Source: Hymenobacter sp. UV11 (lineage in GTDB: Bacteria > Bacteroidota > Bacteroidia > Cytophagales > Hymenobacteraceae). Taken from it: a stretch of 64,000 nucleotides of DNA. Where the stretch lies: NCBI RefSeq assembly GCF_004684095.1, contig NZ_SRII01000001.1, forward strand, positions 496,001 through 560,000. The letters run 5' to 3'. The notes under the pieces are model-generated. The model made no database searches and was not told the origin of the DNA. It saw only the letters and a list, made by a program, of their open reading frames with translations. The stretch's first letter is position 1. Each line of letters begins with the position of its first letter. Positions 34,817 to 41,811 of the stretch are shown here, piece after piece. The translations under genes were made by a program, and so were the position numbers.

Positions 34817-35815
34817 TTACGCCACTGTGCCCGACGTAGCCAAATGCCGCACTACATACGGTTTGCGCGAGCGCCGCGAGTAGTAGTTATACATCCCGAT
34901 TTCGGCCAGTACGCCGAAGCAGAGCAAGAAAATGCCCGCCATTATCAGGAACAGGCTAAAGATGAATTCGAGGGGATAGCGGGCTTCGATATTGAGCCCG
35001 AAGAAGATGGAGCGCACCAAAAATTGCCCCGCCAGCGCGCCGCCCACCAGCAGGCTCAGCAGCCCCGACAGGCCAAATAACCGGAACGGCTTGCGCGAGT
35101 GTACGATGAAAAAGCGCAGGATAAACAAGTCCAGAATAACGTAGAAAAGCTTGCTAATCTTATAGTTGCTCTGGCCAAACTGCCGCTCGTGAATATCAAT
35201 TGGAAACTCGCAGTAGCGTAGATTCTTGCGGGCCACCAGCGCCCCCAGAAAGCGGTGCGCATCGCCGAGCATCTCCACATTCTTCACCAAGTAGCTGCGA
35301 TACGCCTTGTAAGTAGCCCCGAAGTAGCGCAGCTGCACCCCCGACAAGCGCCGGATGATGCCGTGCGCCGTGGTGGCCAGCGCCGTGGCAATGGGCCCCT
35401 CGGGGCGCTTGGCCTTGGCGCCGCCCACCATGTCGTAGCCCTCATTGATGAGGCTGATAAACTGCGGAATGTAGGCCGGGTCGTGCTGCAAGTCGCCGTC
35501 CATGGCAATGATGACCTCGCCGCGGGCCTGGGCAAAGCCGGCGCGCAGGCTCAGCGTCTGGCCATAGTTGCCGGCCAGGTCGATGGCCACCAGGTGGCGG
35601 TCGTGGGCGGCCAGCTCGCGCATCATCTGCCAGCTGCGGTCGGTGCTGCCGTCGTTCACCAGTATCAGCTCGTAGTCGTAGCCGTGCTGCTGCATCACGG
35701 CGGCTACCCGGCTCACGAGCTGGGCCACGGTATCGACCTCGTTATATAAAGGAGCAACCACCGAAATGAGGCCGGCGAAGGCGGTGTTGCTGGTAGGGGT
35801 GGCAAGCGGGGGCAT
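34817..35815 (-). CDS. Family 2 glycosyltransferase, DPM1/ArnC-like
   Basis: 332 residues from ATG 35815. The GT2 domain has ISVVAPLYNEVDTVAQLV at the start, LILVNDGSTDRS (nucleotide-binding Asp), and IIAMDGDLQHDPAYIP with the DGD metal motif. Two C-terminal membrane hairpins follow (LLSLLVGGALAGQFLV and FSLFLIMAGIFLLCFGVL), the usual layout of polyprenyl-phosphate glycosyltransferases such as ArnC, DPM1 and YkoT. It should load a sugar (mannose, glucose or an amino sugar) onto undecaprenyl phosphate at the inner face of the membrane. Together with GT39, YdjC and the flippase-like protein it makes an Arn-like set. A 409-base AT-rich region lies upstream and should hold its promoter. Confidence 0.9.
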   Translation of the reverse strand: MPPLATPTSNTAFAGLISVVAPLYNEVDTVAQLVSRVAAVMQQHGYDYELILVNDGSTDRSWQMMRELAAHDRHLVAIDLAGNYGQTLSLRAGFAQARGEVIIAMDGDLQHDPAYIPQFISLINEGYDMVGGAKAKRPEGPIATALATTAHGIIRRLSGVQLRYFGATYKAYRSYLVKNVEMLGDAHRFLGALVARKNLRYCEFPIDIHERQFGQSNYKISKLFYVILDLFILRFFIVHSRKPFRLFGLSGLLSLLVGGALAGQFLVRSIFFGLNIEARYPLEFIFSLFLIMAGIFLLCFGVLAEIGMYNYYSRRSRKPYVVRHLATSGTVA

Positions 35816-36224
35816 GGGCAGAAGTTGAAACCACAAAGGTACTGGCCTGCCTCAGACCAATCCCACGGGTAGCTAATCACAGGATGGTAAGGCAATGAAG
35901 AAAGTTTAATGTTAGATTAGTTATAATTTTTGTGAAAATATTGATGAGCGTTTTTAAGGGATAAATTCAAATTTATACTTAATGAGAATTTATTTTAGCT
36001 CTTAAAAGAGCATTCACCAGATAGCGTAGGGTGCATCTCAGCGCGGTGTTTATTCCTTTCGTCAAAAAAAACAAAACGTGCTCTTGGTTTGATTATACAT
36101 TCGTGAACGATTCAGTAAGAAGAATAATACTACTCACATTATTTATAAGAGACCACCGGCTGGCTCACACACGCTCTTCTTTTTAGCTTCTCCTTCCCCT
36201 TTACTTATTTCTCAATTTTTCTGT
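35816..36224. other. AT-rich intergenic region
   Basis: About 409 bases with the lowest GC content in the window, rich in poly-A/T (TTTTTAAGGGATAAATTCAA, GTCAAAAAAAACAAAACG). It carries promoters in both directions. A short hairpin GCTCTTAAAAGAGC lies at 35999-36012. CTTGGTTTGATTATACATTCG at about 36083-36103 could be promoter-like for the rightward gene but does not fit TAnnTTTG well. No gene seen. Confidence 0.5.
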
Positions 36225-36920
36225 ATGGCATTAAATGCTCACCCCTTTCACCCCACTACCGGCGACCTGCTTCCCGGTTATCGCGATGCCTATTTGCGCG
36301 GGGATTTATCTACCAAGAATACCGACTTGGTAGACGCTTACCTGAAAGCCAACCCGGCGAAGGGCAACGAAACCTTCGCACGTTTTCACACCTTGCAGCA
36401 GAAGGGCCACACGGTGCGCCCCGTAGGCTGGGTACAGCAGCAGTTCCAGCTGATTCGCACGGAGCCCGCTCGTTTTCGCCAGCGCGCAGGTTCGTTGCTG
36501 CTGGTAGGAGCGCTGCTGAGCGGCGGCGCTTTTGCAGCCAGCCACTCCACGGTCAAAGGCGAGGGCGTGGCCATTGCAACCGTGCCTTCCACTATGGAGG
36601 AGTCGGCGGCTGCCGCAGCGCCGGCAGAAGTTATGGCGGTTAACCGGATGACCACGGTAAACGGTCGGATTCTGGACGAAAACGGCCGGCCGCTGGTAGG
36701 TGCTACTGTACTCGACAAAAGCAACGGGCGCGGGGTAAGCACCGATGCCCAGGGCAAATTCTCGCTCGCTGTGCCCGTTGACCAAGCGCACAAACTACAA
36801 TTTGGCTACGGCGGCTATGGCGAGGAAGAAATTCAAATAAAAGGTCGTAGCATTCAGAATATCACGTTGTTGCCTCGTACTGATGTGAAGAAAAAGCACC
36901 ATTGGTGGCCATTTAATTAG
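36225..36920 (+). CDS. Single-pass membrane protein with CarboxypepD_reg-like domain
   Basis: 231 residues. The first 85 are soluble and charged (LLPGYRDAYLRGDLSTKN, LVDAYLKANPAKGNETFARF), with no signal peptide. One membrane helix follows at about 88-106 (GSLLLVGALLSGGAFAA). After a linker comes a carboxypeptidase-regulatory-like beta domain (VNGRILDENGRPLVGATVLD, VSTDAQGKFSLAVP) to the end. This layout, with a cytoplasmic piece and a periplasmic domain, resembles anti-sigma or signalling proteins of Bacteroidota, but no known N-terminal domain is recognised. It precedes two Roadblock-like genes on the same strand (130 and 108 bp gaps). Base composition is lower in GC around it. Confidence 0.75.
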   Translation: MALNAHPFHPTTGDLLPGYRDAYLRGDLSTKNTDLVDAYLKANPAKGNETFARFHTLQQKGHTVRPVGWVQQQFQLIRTEPARFRQRAGSLLLVGALLSGGAFAASHSTVKGEGVAIATVPSTMEESAAAAAPAEVMAVNRMTTVNGRILDENGRPLVGATVLDKSNGRGVSTDAQGKFSLAVPVDQAHKLQFGYGGYGEEEIQIKGRSIQNITLLPRTDVKKKHHWWPFN

Positions 36921-37049
36921 CTTAACCCACTAACAAATTGTGCTATTCTTATGGGGAGTAATAACCACTTTGCGCACCGAATCCCGACTGGCTACATTCT
37001 TGTAGTGAGTACTCTAAAATAGTAGTTGCGGATTCCTCGCTCTTCCCAC

Positions 37050-37472
37050 ATGAATTTTCCTTTTTTTAACCGGCTCCAGCTCAAAAAAATAGTGGTGCCC
37101 ACTGCTAGTGAGTCGGGCCGCCGGGCCGAAAAAATGCTGGTAGATATTGTACAGGAGCTACCCGAATTGTTGTTAGGCTACATAGTTGATACGCAGTCGG
37201 GTAGCATCTTATCTTTCTATACCGTTAGCAATTCTTACAACCCCAACCAGCTCAGCCTGCGCAATACCAAGCTCCTGCGCACCATGCAGGAGGCGCTCGC
37301 CAATAAAGCCTGGGTTGGGGGACCACTCACCGACGTTTCGATTATCCTGGAAGACCAGATTCACCACCTGCGGCCTCTCAACGAGCTAGGGTGGTACTGC
37401 TTCGCCGCTGCTCGACTAGCCGATTCTAATATGGGCATGGTAAAAGAAGTGGTGCGCCGCTGTACCTCCTGA
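37050..37472 (+). CDS. Small Roadblock/LC7-like protein 1
   Basis: 140 residues from ATG 37050. After a basic leader, the core (MLVDIVQELPELLLGYIVDT then GSILSFYTVS, TKLLRTMQEALANKAWVGG, VSIILEDQIHHLRPL, WYCFAAARL) follows the strand-helix-strand pattern of the next gene's product (LADLPTLLAVAVVETETGMP ...), so the two are paralogues. Roadblock/LC7 proteins dimerise and act on small GTPases, for example MglB on MglA in gliding polarity. No GTPase gene is in the window. Assignment is by pattern only; profile searches could disagree. An upstream TTG (37026) is rejected. Confidence 0.6.
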   Translation: MNFPFFNRLQLKKIVVPTASESGRRAEKMLVDIVQELPELLLGYIVDTQSGSILSFYTVSNSYNPNQLSLRNTKLLRTMQEALANKAWVGGPLTDVSIILEDQIHHLRPLNELGWYCFAAARLADSNMGMVKEVVRRCTS

Positions 37473-37580
37473 CTGTTTCACAAAACACTTAATGATTTGA
37501 CGCAAAGTAAGTTATAAAATAAAAAAGCCGCTTACCCATTCATTTCCCCCACATTTTTTATTACCTCCCTACCCCCTAAC

Positions 37581-37949
37581 ATGTCAGTTGTAACCCCCAA
37601 ACAAACCATTCAGGGCATCCTGGCCGACCTGCCTACCCTGCTTGCCGTAGCCGTAGTAGAAACCGAAACCGGTATGCCCCTAGCTTCGCACACCAACATC
37701 TCGGATTTTGATATCGAAACCGCTGCTGCTTATAACACGGAAGTGATTAAGGCCAAGCTCAAGGCTGTGCAAGCCCTGAAGCTGAACCAGACCGTGCAGG
37801 ATATCCTGCTGACGCTAACTGACCAGCTGCACCTGCTGAAGCTGTCGGCCGATGGTGGAAAGTTTATCTACCTGGCTGTTAACTCGAAAGATACTAACCT
37901 GGCTCAGGCTCGTCAAATTATGAAAGCTCACTCTGCCTCGCTCAACTAA
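37581..37949 (+). CDS. Small Roadblock/LC7-like protein 2
   Basis: 122 residues, no signal peptide. ILADLPTLLAVAVVETETGM, ISDFDIETAAAYNTEVIKAK, VQDILLTLTDQLHLLKLSAD and FIYLAVNSKDTNLAQARQIM match the usual Roadblock layout: a helix, a strand pair around a turn (TGMPLA), a helix, then two strands and a terminal helix. It is a probable homodimer, or a heterodimer with the preceding paralogue. The 108 bases upstream are AT-rich, and the gene may have its own promoter. It is followed by a perfect terminator. No Walker motif or enzyme residue is visible, so a regulatory or scaffolding role is the best guess. Confidence 0.7.
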   Translation: MSVVTPKQTIQGILADLPTLLAVAVVETETGMPLASHTNISDFDIETAAAYNTEVIKAKLKAVQALKLNQTVQDILLTLTDQLHLLKLSADGGKFIYLAVNSKDTNLAQARQIMKAHSASLN

Positions 37950-37972
37950 GCTGAGCCTAACGTAGCGTTGCT

Positions 37973-38010
37973 GAAAAGCCCACCAGTTCCTGCTGGTGGG
38001 CTTTTCGTTT
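37973..38010 (+). terminator. Intrinsic terminator after the Roadblock pair
   Basis: GAAAAGCCCACCAG (37973-37986) and CTGGTGGGCTTTTC (37993-38006) are exact mirrors with a 6-base loop and then GTTT. It separates the small-protein genes from the PBP2 gene. Confidence 0.9.
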
Positions 38011-38095
38011 GGTAATAGCCTGACGGTAAAAGCCGAATACCGGACAGTCCAGCTTTTACTGAATGATTCCGCGCCAACCCCCGTTAAGCCAGTTG

Positions 38096-38103
38096 TAACT
38101 TTG
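38096..38103 (+). promoter_or_regulatory. -7 box abutting the PBP2 start
   Basis: TAACTTTG fits TAnnTTTG and ends only 4 bases before the ATG at 38108. If used, transcription would begin at or just after the start codon, giving a leaderless message. A TTG at -33 is lacking. Confidence 0.4.
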
Positions 38104-38107
38104 ATGT

Positions 38108-39943
38108 ATGCAATACCTGGAAGGCCGGCGCTATGTGGTGCTGGCGATTTTTACGCTGGTGGGGCTGCTGTTCGCGAGTCGGCTGTTTTACCTGCAAGTG
38201 CTGGATGACTCTTATAAAACGGCGGCCGACCGCAACACGCTGCAGCGGCAGGTGCAGGTGCCGTACCGGGGCCTTATCTACGACCGCCACGATTCGCTGC
38301 TGGTCACCAACACGCCCGTTTATGACCTGATGGTGGTGCCCCGCGAGGTGAAGCACCTCGACTCGGCCAAGTTTTGCCAGCTCATGCAGCTGCCCTTGGA
38401 GGACCTGCGTCTGGGCCTGCGCGCCGCCAAAATCTACTCGCGTGTGCGGCCTTCGCCGATTATTCAAAACCTGAGCACGCCTGAGCTGGCGGCCATCAAC
38501 GACAACCTGATTAATTTTCCGGGCTTCCGGGTGCAGGCGCGCATGGCCCGCGCATACCGCACCCAAAACCTAGCCCACGCGCTGGGCTACGTGGGCTCCA
38601 TCACGCCTAAGCTGCTCGAAGCGCCCAAATACGCGCACTACGCGCCGGGCGAAAACGTCGGTATTTCGGGTCTGGAATCCTACTACGAACCCACGCTGAT
38701 GGGCCGGCGCGGCGTGCAGTACCGCCTCGTGAACGTGCGTGGCATCGACAAAGGGCCGTTTCGGGGCGGCGAGTTCGACACGCTGTCGCAGGCCGGGCAA
38801 GACCTGCACCTGAGCATCGACGCGGGCCTGCAGGCCTACGGCGAGAAGCTGCTGGGCGGCCGGCGCGGCTCCATTGTGGCTATTGACCCTAAAACGGGCG
38901 AAATCCTGTGCTTCGTGTCGGCCCCGCGCTTCGAGCCCCAGATGCTGACCGGCAAGGGCATGGGCAACCGCTACATGGACCTGCTACGCAACCCCGACCG
39001 CCCGCTCTTCGACCGTCCCCTGATGGCCACCTACCCCCCCGGTTCGGTCTTTAAGCTGGTGAACGAGCTGGTGGCCCTGCAGCTGGGGGTAGTGACGCCG
39101 AGCACCGGCTTTCCCTGCGACCAGCACCTCATTCACTGCACCCACCGCCACGAATACCCGAGCAACGTGGGCATTGCCATCAAGCAAAGCTGCAACCCGT
39201 ATTTCTACCAGGTAATGCGCGCGGCGGTTCTACGCGGGCAGTCGCCCAACAAGTTTGAGGACGCCCGCCTGGGCCTGGGCCAGTGGCAGAAAATGGTGAA
39301 AACCTTCGGGCTGGGCGAACGGCTGGGGGTAGACATGGGCCACGAGAAGCGCGGCCTCATCCCGTCGCCCGAGTTCTACGACAAGCTGCGCGGCTACCAC
39401 CACTGGAACTACAAAACGGTGTATTCGCTCAGCATCGGGCAGGGCGAAATCGGTATCACGGGTCTGCAAATGGCCAATGTGCTGGCCACCATTGCCAACC
39501 GCGGCTACTACTACGCGCCGCACTTTGTGCGCAGCGTGGGCACCACCGGGCCGCTGCCGCAGTTTCGCGAGCGCCACTACACGGCCGTCGATACCACGCT
39601 GTTTAAGTACCTCATTCCCGGCATGCAGGCCGTGGTAGATGGCAACGGCGGCACCGGCTCGTTTGCCAGCCTGGCCCAATACGGCATTTCGGTAGCCGGC
39701 AAAACCGGCACCGTGCAAAATGCCCACGGCCCCGACCACTCCACTTTCGCCGCCTTCGCCCCCGCCAACGACCCCAAAATCGCCATCGCCGTGTTCATCG
39801 AGAACTCGGGCTTCGGGGGCACCGCCGCCGCCCCCTGCGCCGGCCTGATGATGGAAAAGTACCTGCGCGGCAAAGTGGCCCCCAGCCGCAAGCGCTGGGA
39901 AGACTGGATTATGTACGGCGACCTGACCAAGCGGCGCCATTAA
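38108..39943 (+). CDS. mrdA: Penicillin-binding protein 2 (elongation transpeptidase)
   Basis: 611 residues, class B penicillin-binding protein, inner membrane with the enzyme domain in the periplasm. Membrane anchor at about 10-30 (VLAIFTLVGLLFASRLF), then the PBP dimer domain (VPYRGLIYDRHDSLLVTNTP at 51-70). Transpeptidase motifs: SVFK with nucleophile Ser313 and Lys316 (YPPGSVFK), SCN at 361-363, and KTG at 531-533. It cross-links peptidoglycan during rod elongation with RodA, whose gene follows 106 bp later. The length is typical. The start is the ATG in ATGCAATACCTGGAAGGC. A small palindrome (family D) sits between the two genes. Confidence 0.96.
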   Translation: MQYLEGRRYVVLAIFTLVGLLFASRLFYLQVLDDSYKTAADRNTLQRQVQVPYRGLIYDRHDSLLVTNTPVYDLMVVPREVKHLDSAKFCQLMQLPLEDLRLGLRAAKIYSRVRPSPIIQNLSTPELAAINDNLINFPGFRVQARMARAYRTQNLAHALGYVGSITPKLLEAPKYAHYAPGENVGISGLESYYEPTLMGRRGVQYRLVNVRGIDKGPFRGGEFDTLSQAGQDLHLSIDAGLQAYGEKLLGGRRGSIVAIDPKTGEILCFVSAPRFEPQMLTGKGMGNRYMDLLRNPDRPLFDRPLMATYPPGSVFKLVNELVALQLGVVTPSTGFPCDQHLIHCTHRHEYPSNVGIAIKQSCNPYFYQVMRAAVLRGQSPNKFEDARLGLGQWQKMVKTFGLGERLGVDMGHEKRGLIPSPEFYDKLRGYHHWNYKTVYSLSIGQGEIGITGLQMANVLATIANRGYYYAPHFVRSVGTTGPLPQFRERHYTAVDTTLFKYLIPGMQAVVDGNGGTGSFASLAQYGISVAGKTGTVQNAHGPDHSTFAAFAPANDPKIAIAVFIENSGFGGTAAAPCAGLMMEKYLRGKVAPSRKRWEDWIMYGDLTKRRH

Positions 39944-39945
39944 AC

Positions 39946-40021
39946 GTAGCGCGGCCTCGGCGGGGCCGCGCGTGGTAGCACCCGAATGTTCCCACGCGCG
40001 GACTCGCCGAGTCCGCGCTAC
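39946..40021. repeat. Family D palindrome
   Basis: GTAGCGCGGCCTCGGCGGGG and the mirrored CGCCGAGTCCGCGCTAC, with an additional inner CGCGCGTGG/CCCACGCGCG pair, form a stem around TAGCACCCGAATGTT. It begins 2 bp after the PBP2 stop. Only one copy is seen here, but its build (constant outer GTAGCGCGG, variable centre) resembles families A to C. Confidence 0.75.
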
Positions 40022-40049
40022 TGCCCGACCTTTGCGGAAAGTTTACTGA

Positions 40050-41345
40050 ATGTCCCCTGCTACCCCCCGTTCTTCGCGCAGCATCGACTGGCCACTGCTG
40101 CTCCTCTACCTGGTACTGGTGGGCCTGGGCTGGGTGGCCGTGTACGCGGCCAGCTACTCGCCCGATGCCCCGGCGCACCCGTTTTCCGCGCTCAGCTTTT
40201 CGGAGCTGATGGCCTTCAACTGGTTCAAGCAGCTCATCTGGATGGGCACGGCGGTGGTGCTCATCGTGGTGCTGCTAGTGGTTGATTACAAGGCCTATGA
40301 CACGCTGGCCTACGTCCTGTATGGCGGTATGATAGTCTTGCTGCTGGTTACGCTGGTCGTGGCGCGGCCCATTGCGGGCTCGCGCTCGTGGCTCGAGTTT
40401 GGGCCGGTGCGCCTACAACCGGCCGAGTTTGCCAAGTTTACGACCGCGCTGGCCGCCTCGCGCTTCATGGCCGGCATCAACCTGCGCAACCAGAACTGGC
40501 GCGACCAGGCGGTGCTGGCGGGCCTCACGCTGCTGCCGGTAGCCCTCATTCTGGCTTCCAATGAAACCGGGCAGGCGCTGGTGTTCGCGGCCCTGCTGCT
40601 GGCGTATTTCCGCGAGGGCATGTCGCCGATTATCCTGCTGCTGCTGGCGGCCGGCGGCGTCATTTTGCTGCTGGCGCTGCTGGTGCCCAAGCTGTGGCTG
40701 GTGGGCGGCTTTACGGTGGTGCTGGGGATAGCGTTTTTGCTGAATTCGCGGCTGTGGCGCCACCATTTGCCGCTGAGCCTAGGGGCCTGGGTGTTGGTAA
40801 TTGGGATGGTGTTCGGGGTCGATTTCTTCTTCAATAAAGTGCTGCAACCCCATCAGCGGCAGCGCATTGAGATGCTCATCGACCCCGGCAAAGACCCGCT
40901 GGGCAAGGGCTGGAACGTGACGCAGAGCAAAATCGCCCTCGGCTCGGGTGGCTGGTTTGGCAAGGGCTTCCTCAAGGGCACCCAAACCAAGTTCGACTTC
41001 GTGCCCGAGCAGAGCACCGACTTCATCTTCTGCACCGTGGGCGAGGAGTGGGGCTGGGCGGGCTGCTTCGTAGTCATTGGGCTGTACCTCACGCTCTTGT
41101 GGCGCATCCTGCTGGTGGCCGAGCGCCAAAAGTCCGTGTTTGGGCGCACCTACGGCTACTGCGCGGCCAGCATCCTGTTCGTCCACTTCACCGTGAACCT
41201 GGGCATGACGATGGGCCTGATGCCAGTGGTGGGCATTCCGCTGCCGTTTTTCAGCTACGGCGGCTCGTCACTGTGGTCGTTCACCATCCTGCTCTTCGCC
41301 CTGCTGGCCCTCGATGCGCACCGCAAGCAGGACTTGGTGCGGTAG
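40050..41345 (+). CDS. rodA: RodA peptidoglycan glycosyltransferase
   Basis: 431 residues, SEDS family (FtsW/RodA/SpoVE), about ten membrane helices. It has the family's GSRSWLEFGPVRLQPAEFAKF at about 111-131, with the conserved RLQPAE(F)AK motif, the DFVPEQSTDFIFCTVGEEWG loop, and the C-terminal PVVGIPLPFFSYGGSSLW signature. RodA polymerises glycan strands in complex with PBP2 at the cytoplasmic membrane. The preceding gene encodes PBP2, which makes the assignment to RodA rather than FtsW firm. The length exceeds E. coli RodA (370) because of a longer N-terminal and central loop, a common feature in Bacteroidota. A possible promoter (GACCTTTGCGG) lies between the genes. Confidence 0.96.
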   Translation: MSPATPRSSRSIDWPLLLLYLVLVGLGWVAVYAASYSPDAPAHPFSALSFSELMAFNWFKQLIWMGTAVVLIVVLLVVDYKAYDTLAYVLYGGMIVLLLVTLVVARPIAGSRSWLEFGPVRLQPAEFAKFTTALAASRFMAGINLRNQNWRDQAVLAGLTLLPVALILASNETGQALVFAALLLAYFREGMSPIILLLLAAGGVILLLALLVPKLWLVGGFTVVLGIAFLLNSRLWRHHLPLSLGAWVLVIGMVFGVDFFFNKVLQPHQRQRIEMLIDPGKDPLGKGWNVTQSKIALGSGGWFGKGFLKGTQTKFDFVPEQSTDFIFCTVGEEWGWAGCFVVIGLYLTLLWRILLVAERQKSVFGRTYGYCAASILFVHFTVNLGMTMGLMPVVGIPLPFFSYGGSSLWSFTILLFALLALDAHRKQDLVR

Positions 41346-41442
41346 GAGGGGGGTAGGGTCGCGTAGGTCAATAGGAGGTCAGAATAACGTTCCTGGCCTG
41401 ATTTCATCAGTTCACCACGTTATACCAATGTATATTGTTGGT

Positions 41443-41778
41443 ATGAAAAACATCCTTCTCTTGTGCGCCTGTCTGCTGGCATTGGCCACGCCGCTGCGCG
41501 CCGTGGCCGGGCCACCCGCTGACATTGTGGTAGTGCGGATTCTGGAATTTAATGGCAATACAACCGCCATTATTACGCGAGGCGAGGGCAAGAGTGAGAA
41601 GGTAGAGTTTGCTAGTGGGTATTCGGATAAAAAGCAGATTCAAGGTGGTGAGGAATATTATAAGTTTCTGCAACGCCTTTACCAGGAGGGCTATACGTTG
41701 CAAAGTAGCTTCAGCCCCGGTACTGGAGGTACTGTCACGTTACTCTTCGTAAAATCTCCTTCGGGAACAGATAAATAG
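41443..41778 (+). CDS. Small secreted hypothetical protein
   Basis: 111 residues from ATG 41443: signal peptide (MKNILLLCACLLALATPLRA), then a small alpha/beta domain (IVVVRILEFNGNTTAIITRG, VEFASGYSDKKQIQGGEEYY, FLQRLYQEGYTLQSSFS, TVTLLFVKS). The pattern of a tail helix followed by a strand with a Gly-rich turn is common among short periplasmic proteins of Hymenobacteraceae; I recognise no family and no catalytic residue. It follows rodA by about 100 bp on the same strand, preceded by palindromic bases TATACCAATGTATATTGTTG. Confidence 0.65.
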   Translation: MKNILLLCACLLALATPLRAVAGPPADIVVVRILEFNGNTTAIITRGEGKSEKVEFASGYSDKKQIQGGEEYYKFLQRLYQEGYTLQSSFSPGTGGTVTLLFVKSPSGTDK

Positions 41779-41811
41779 GAAAGCCGCGCCCGCGCCTAGC
41801 TTGCGCCCCCT

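Noticed and set aside
37026..37049. TTG start for the first Roadblock-like protein
   Set aside because: It adds only MRIPRSSH before an ATG with the natural protein start; no support.
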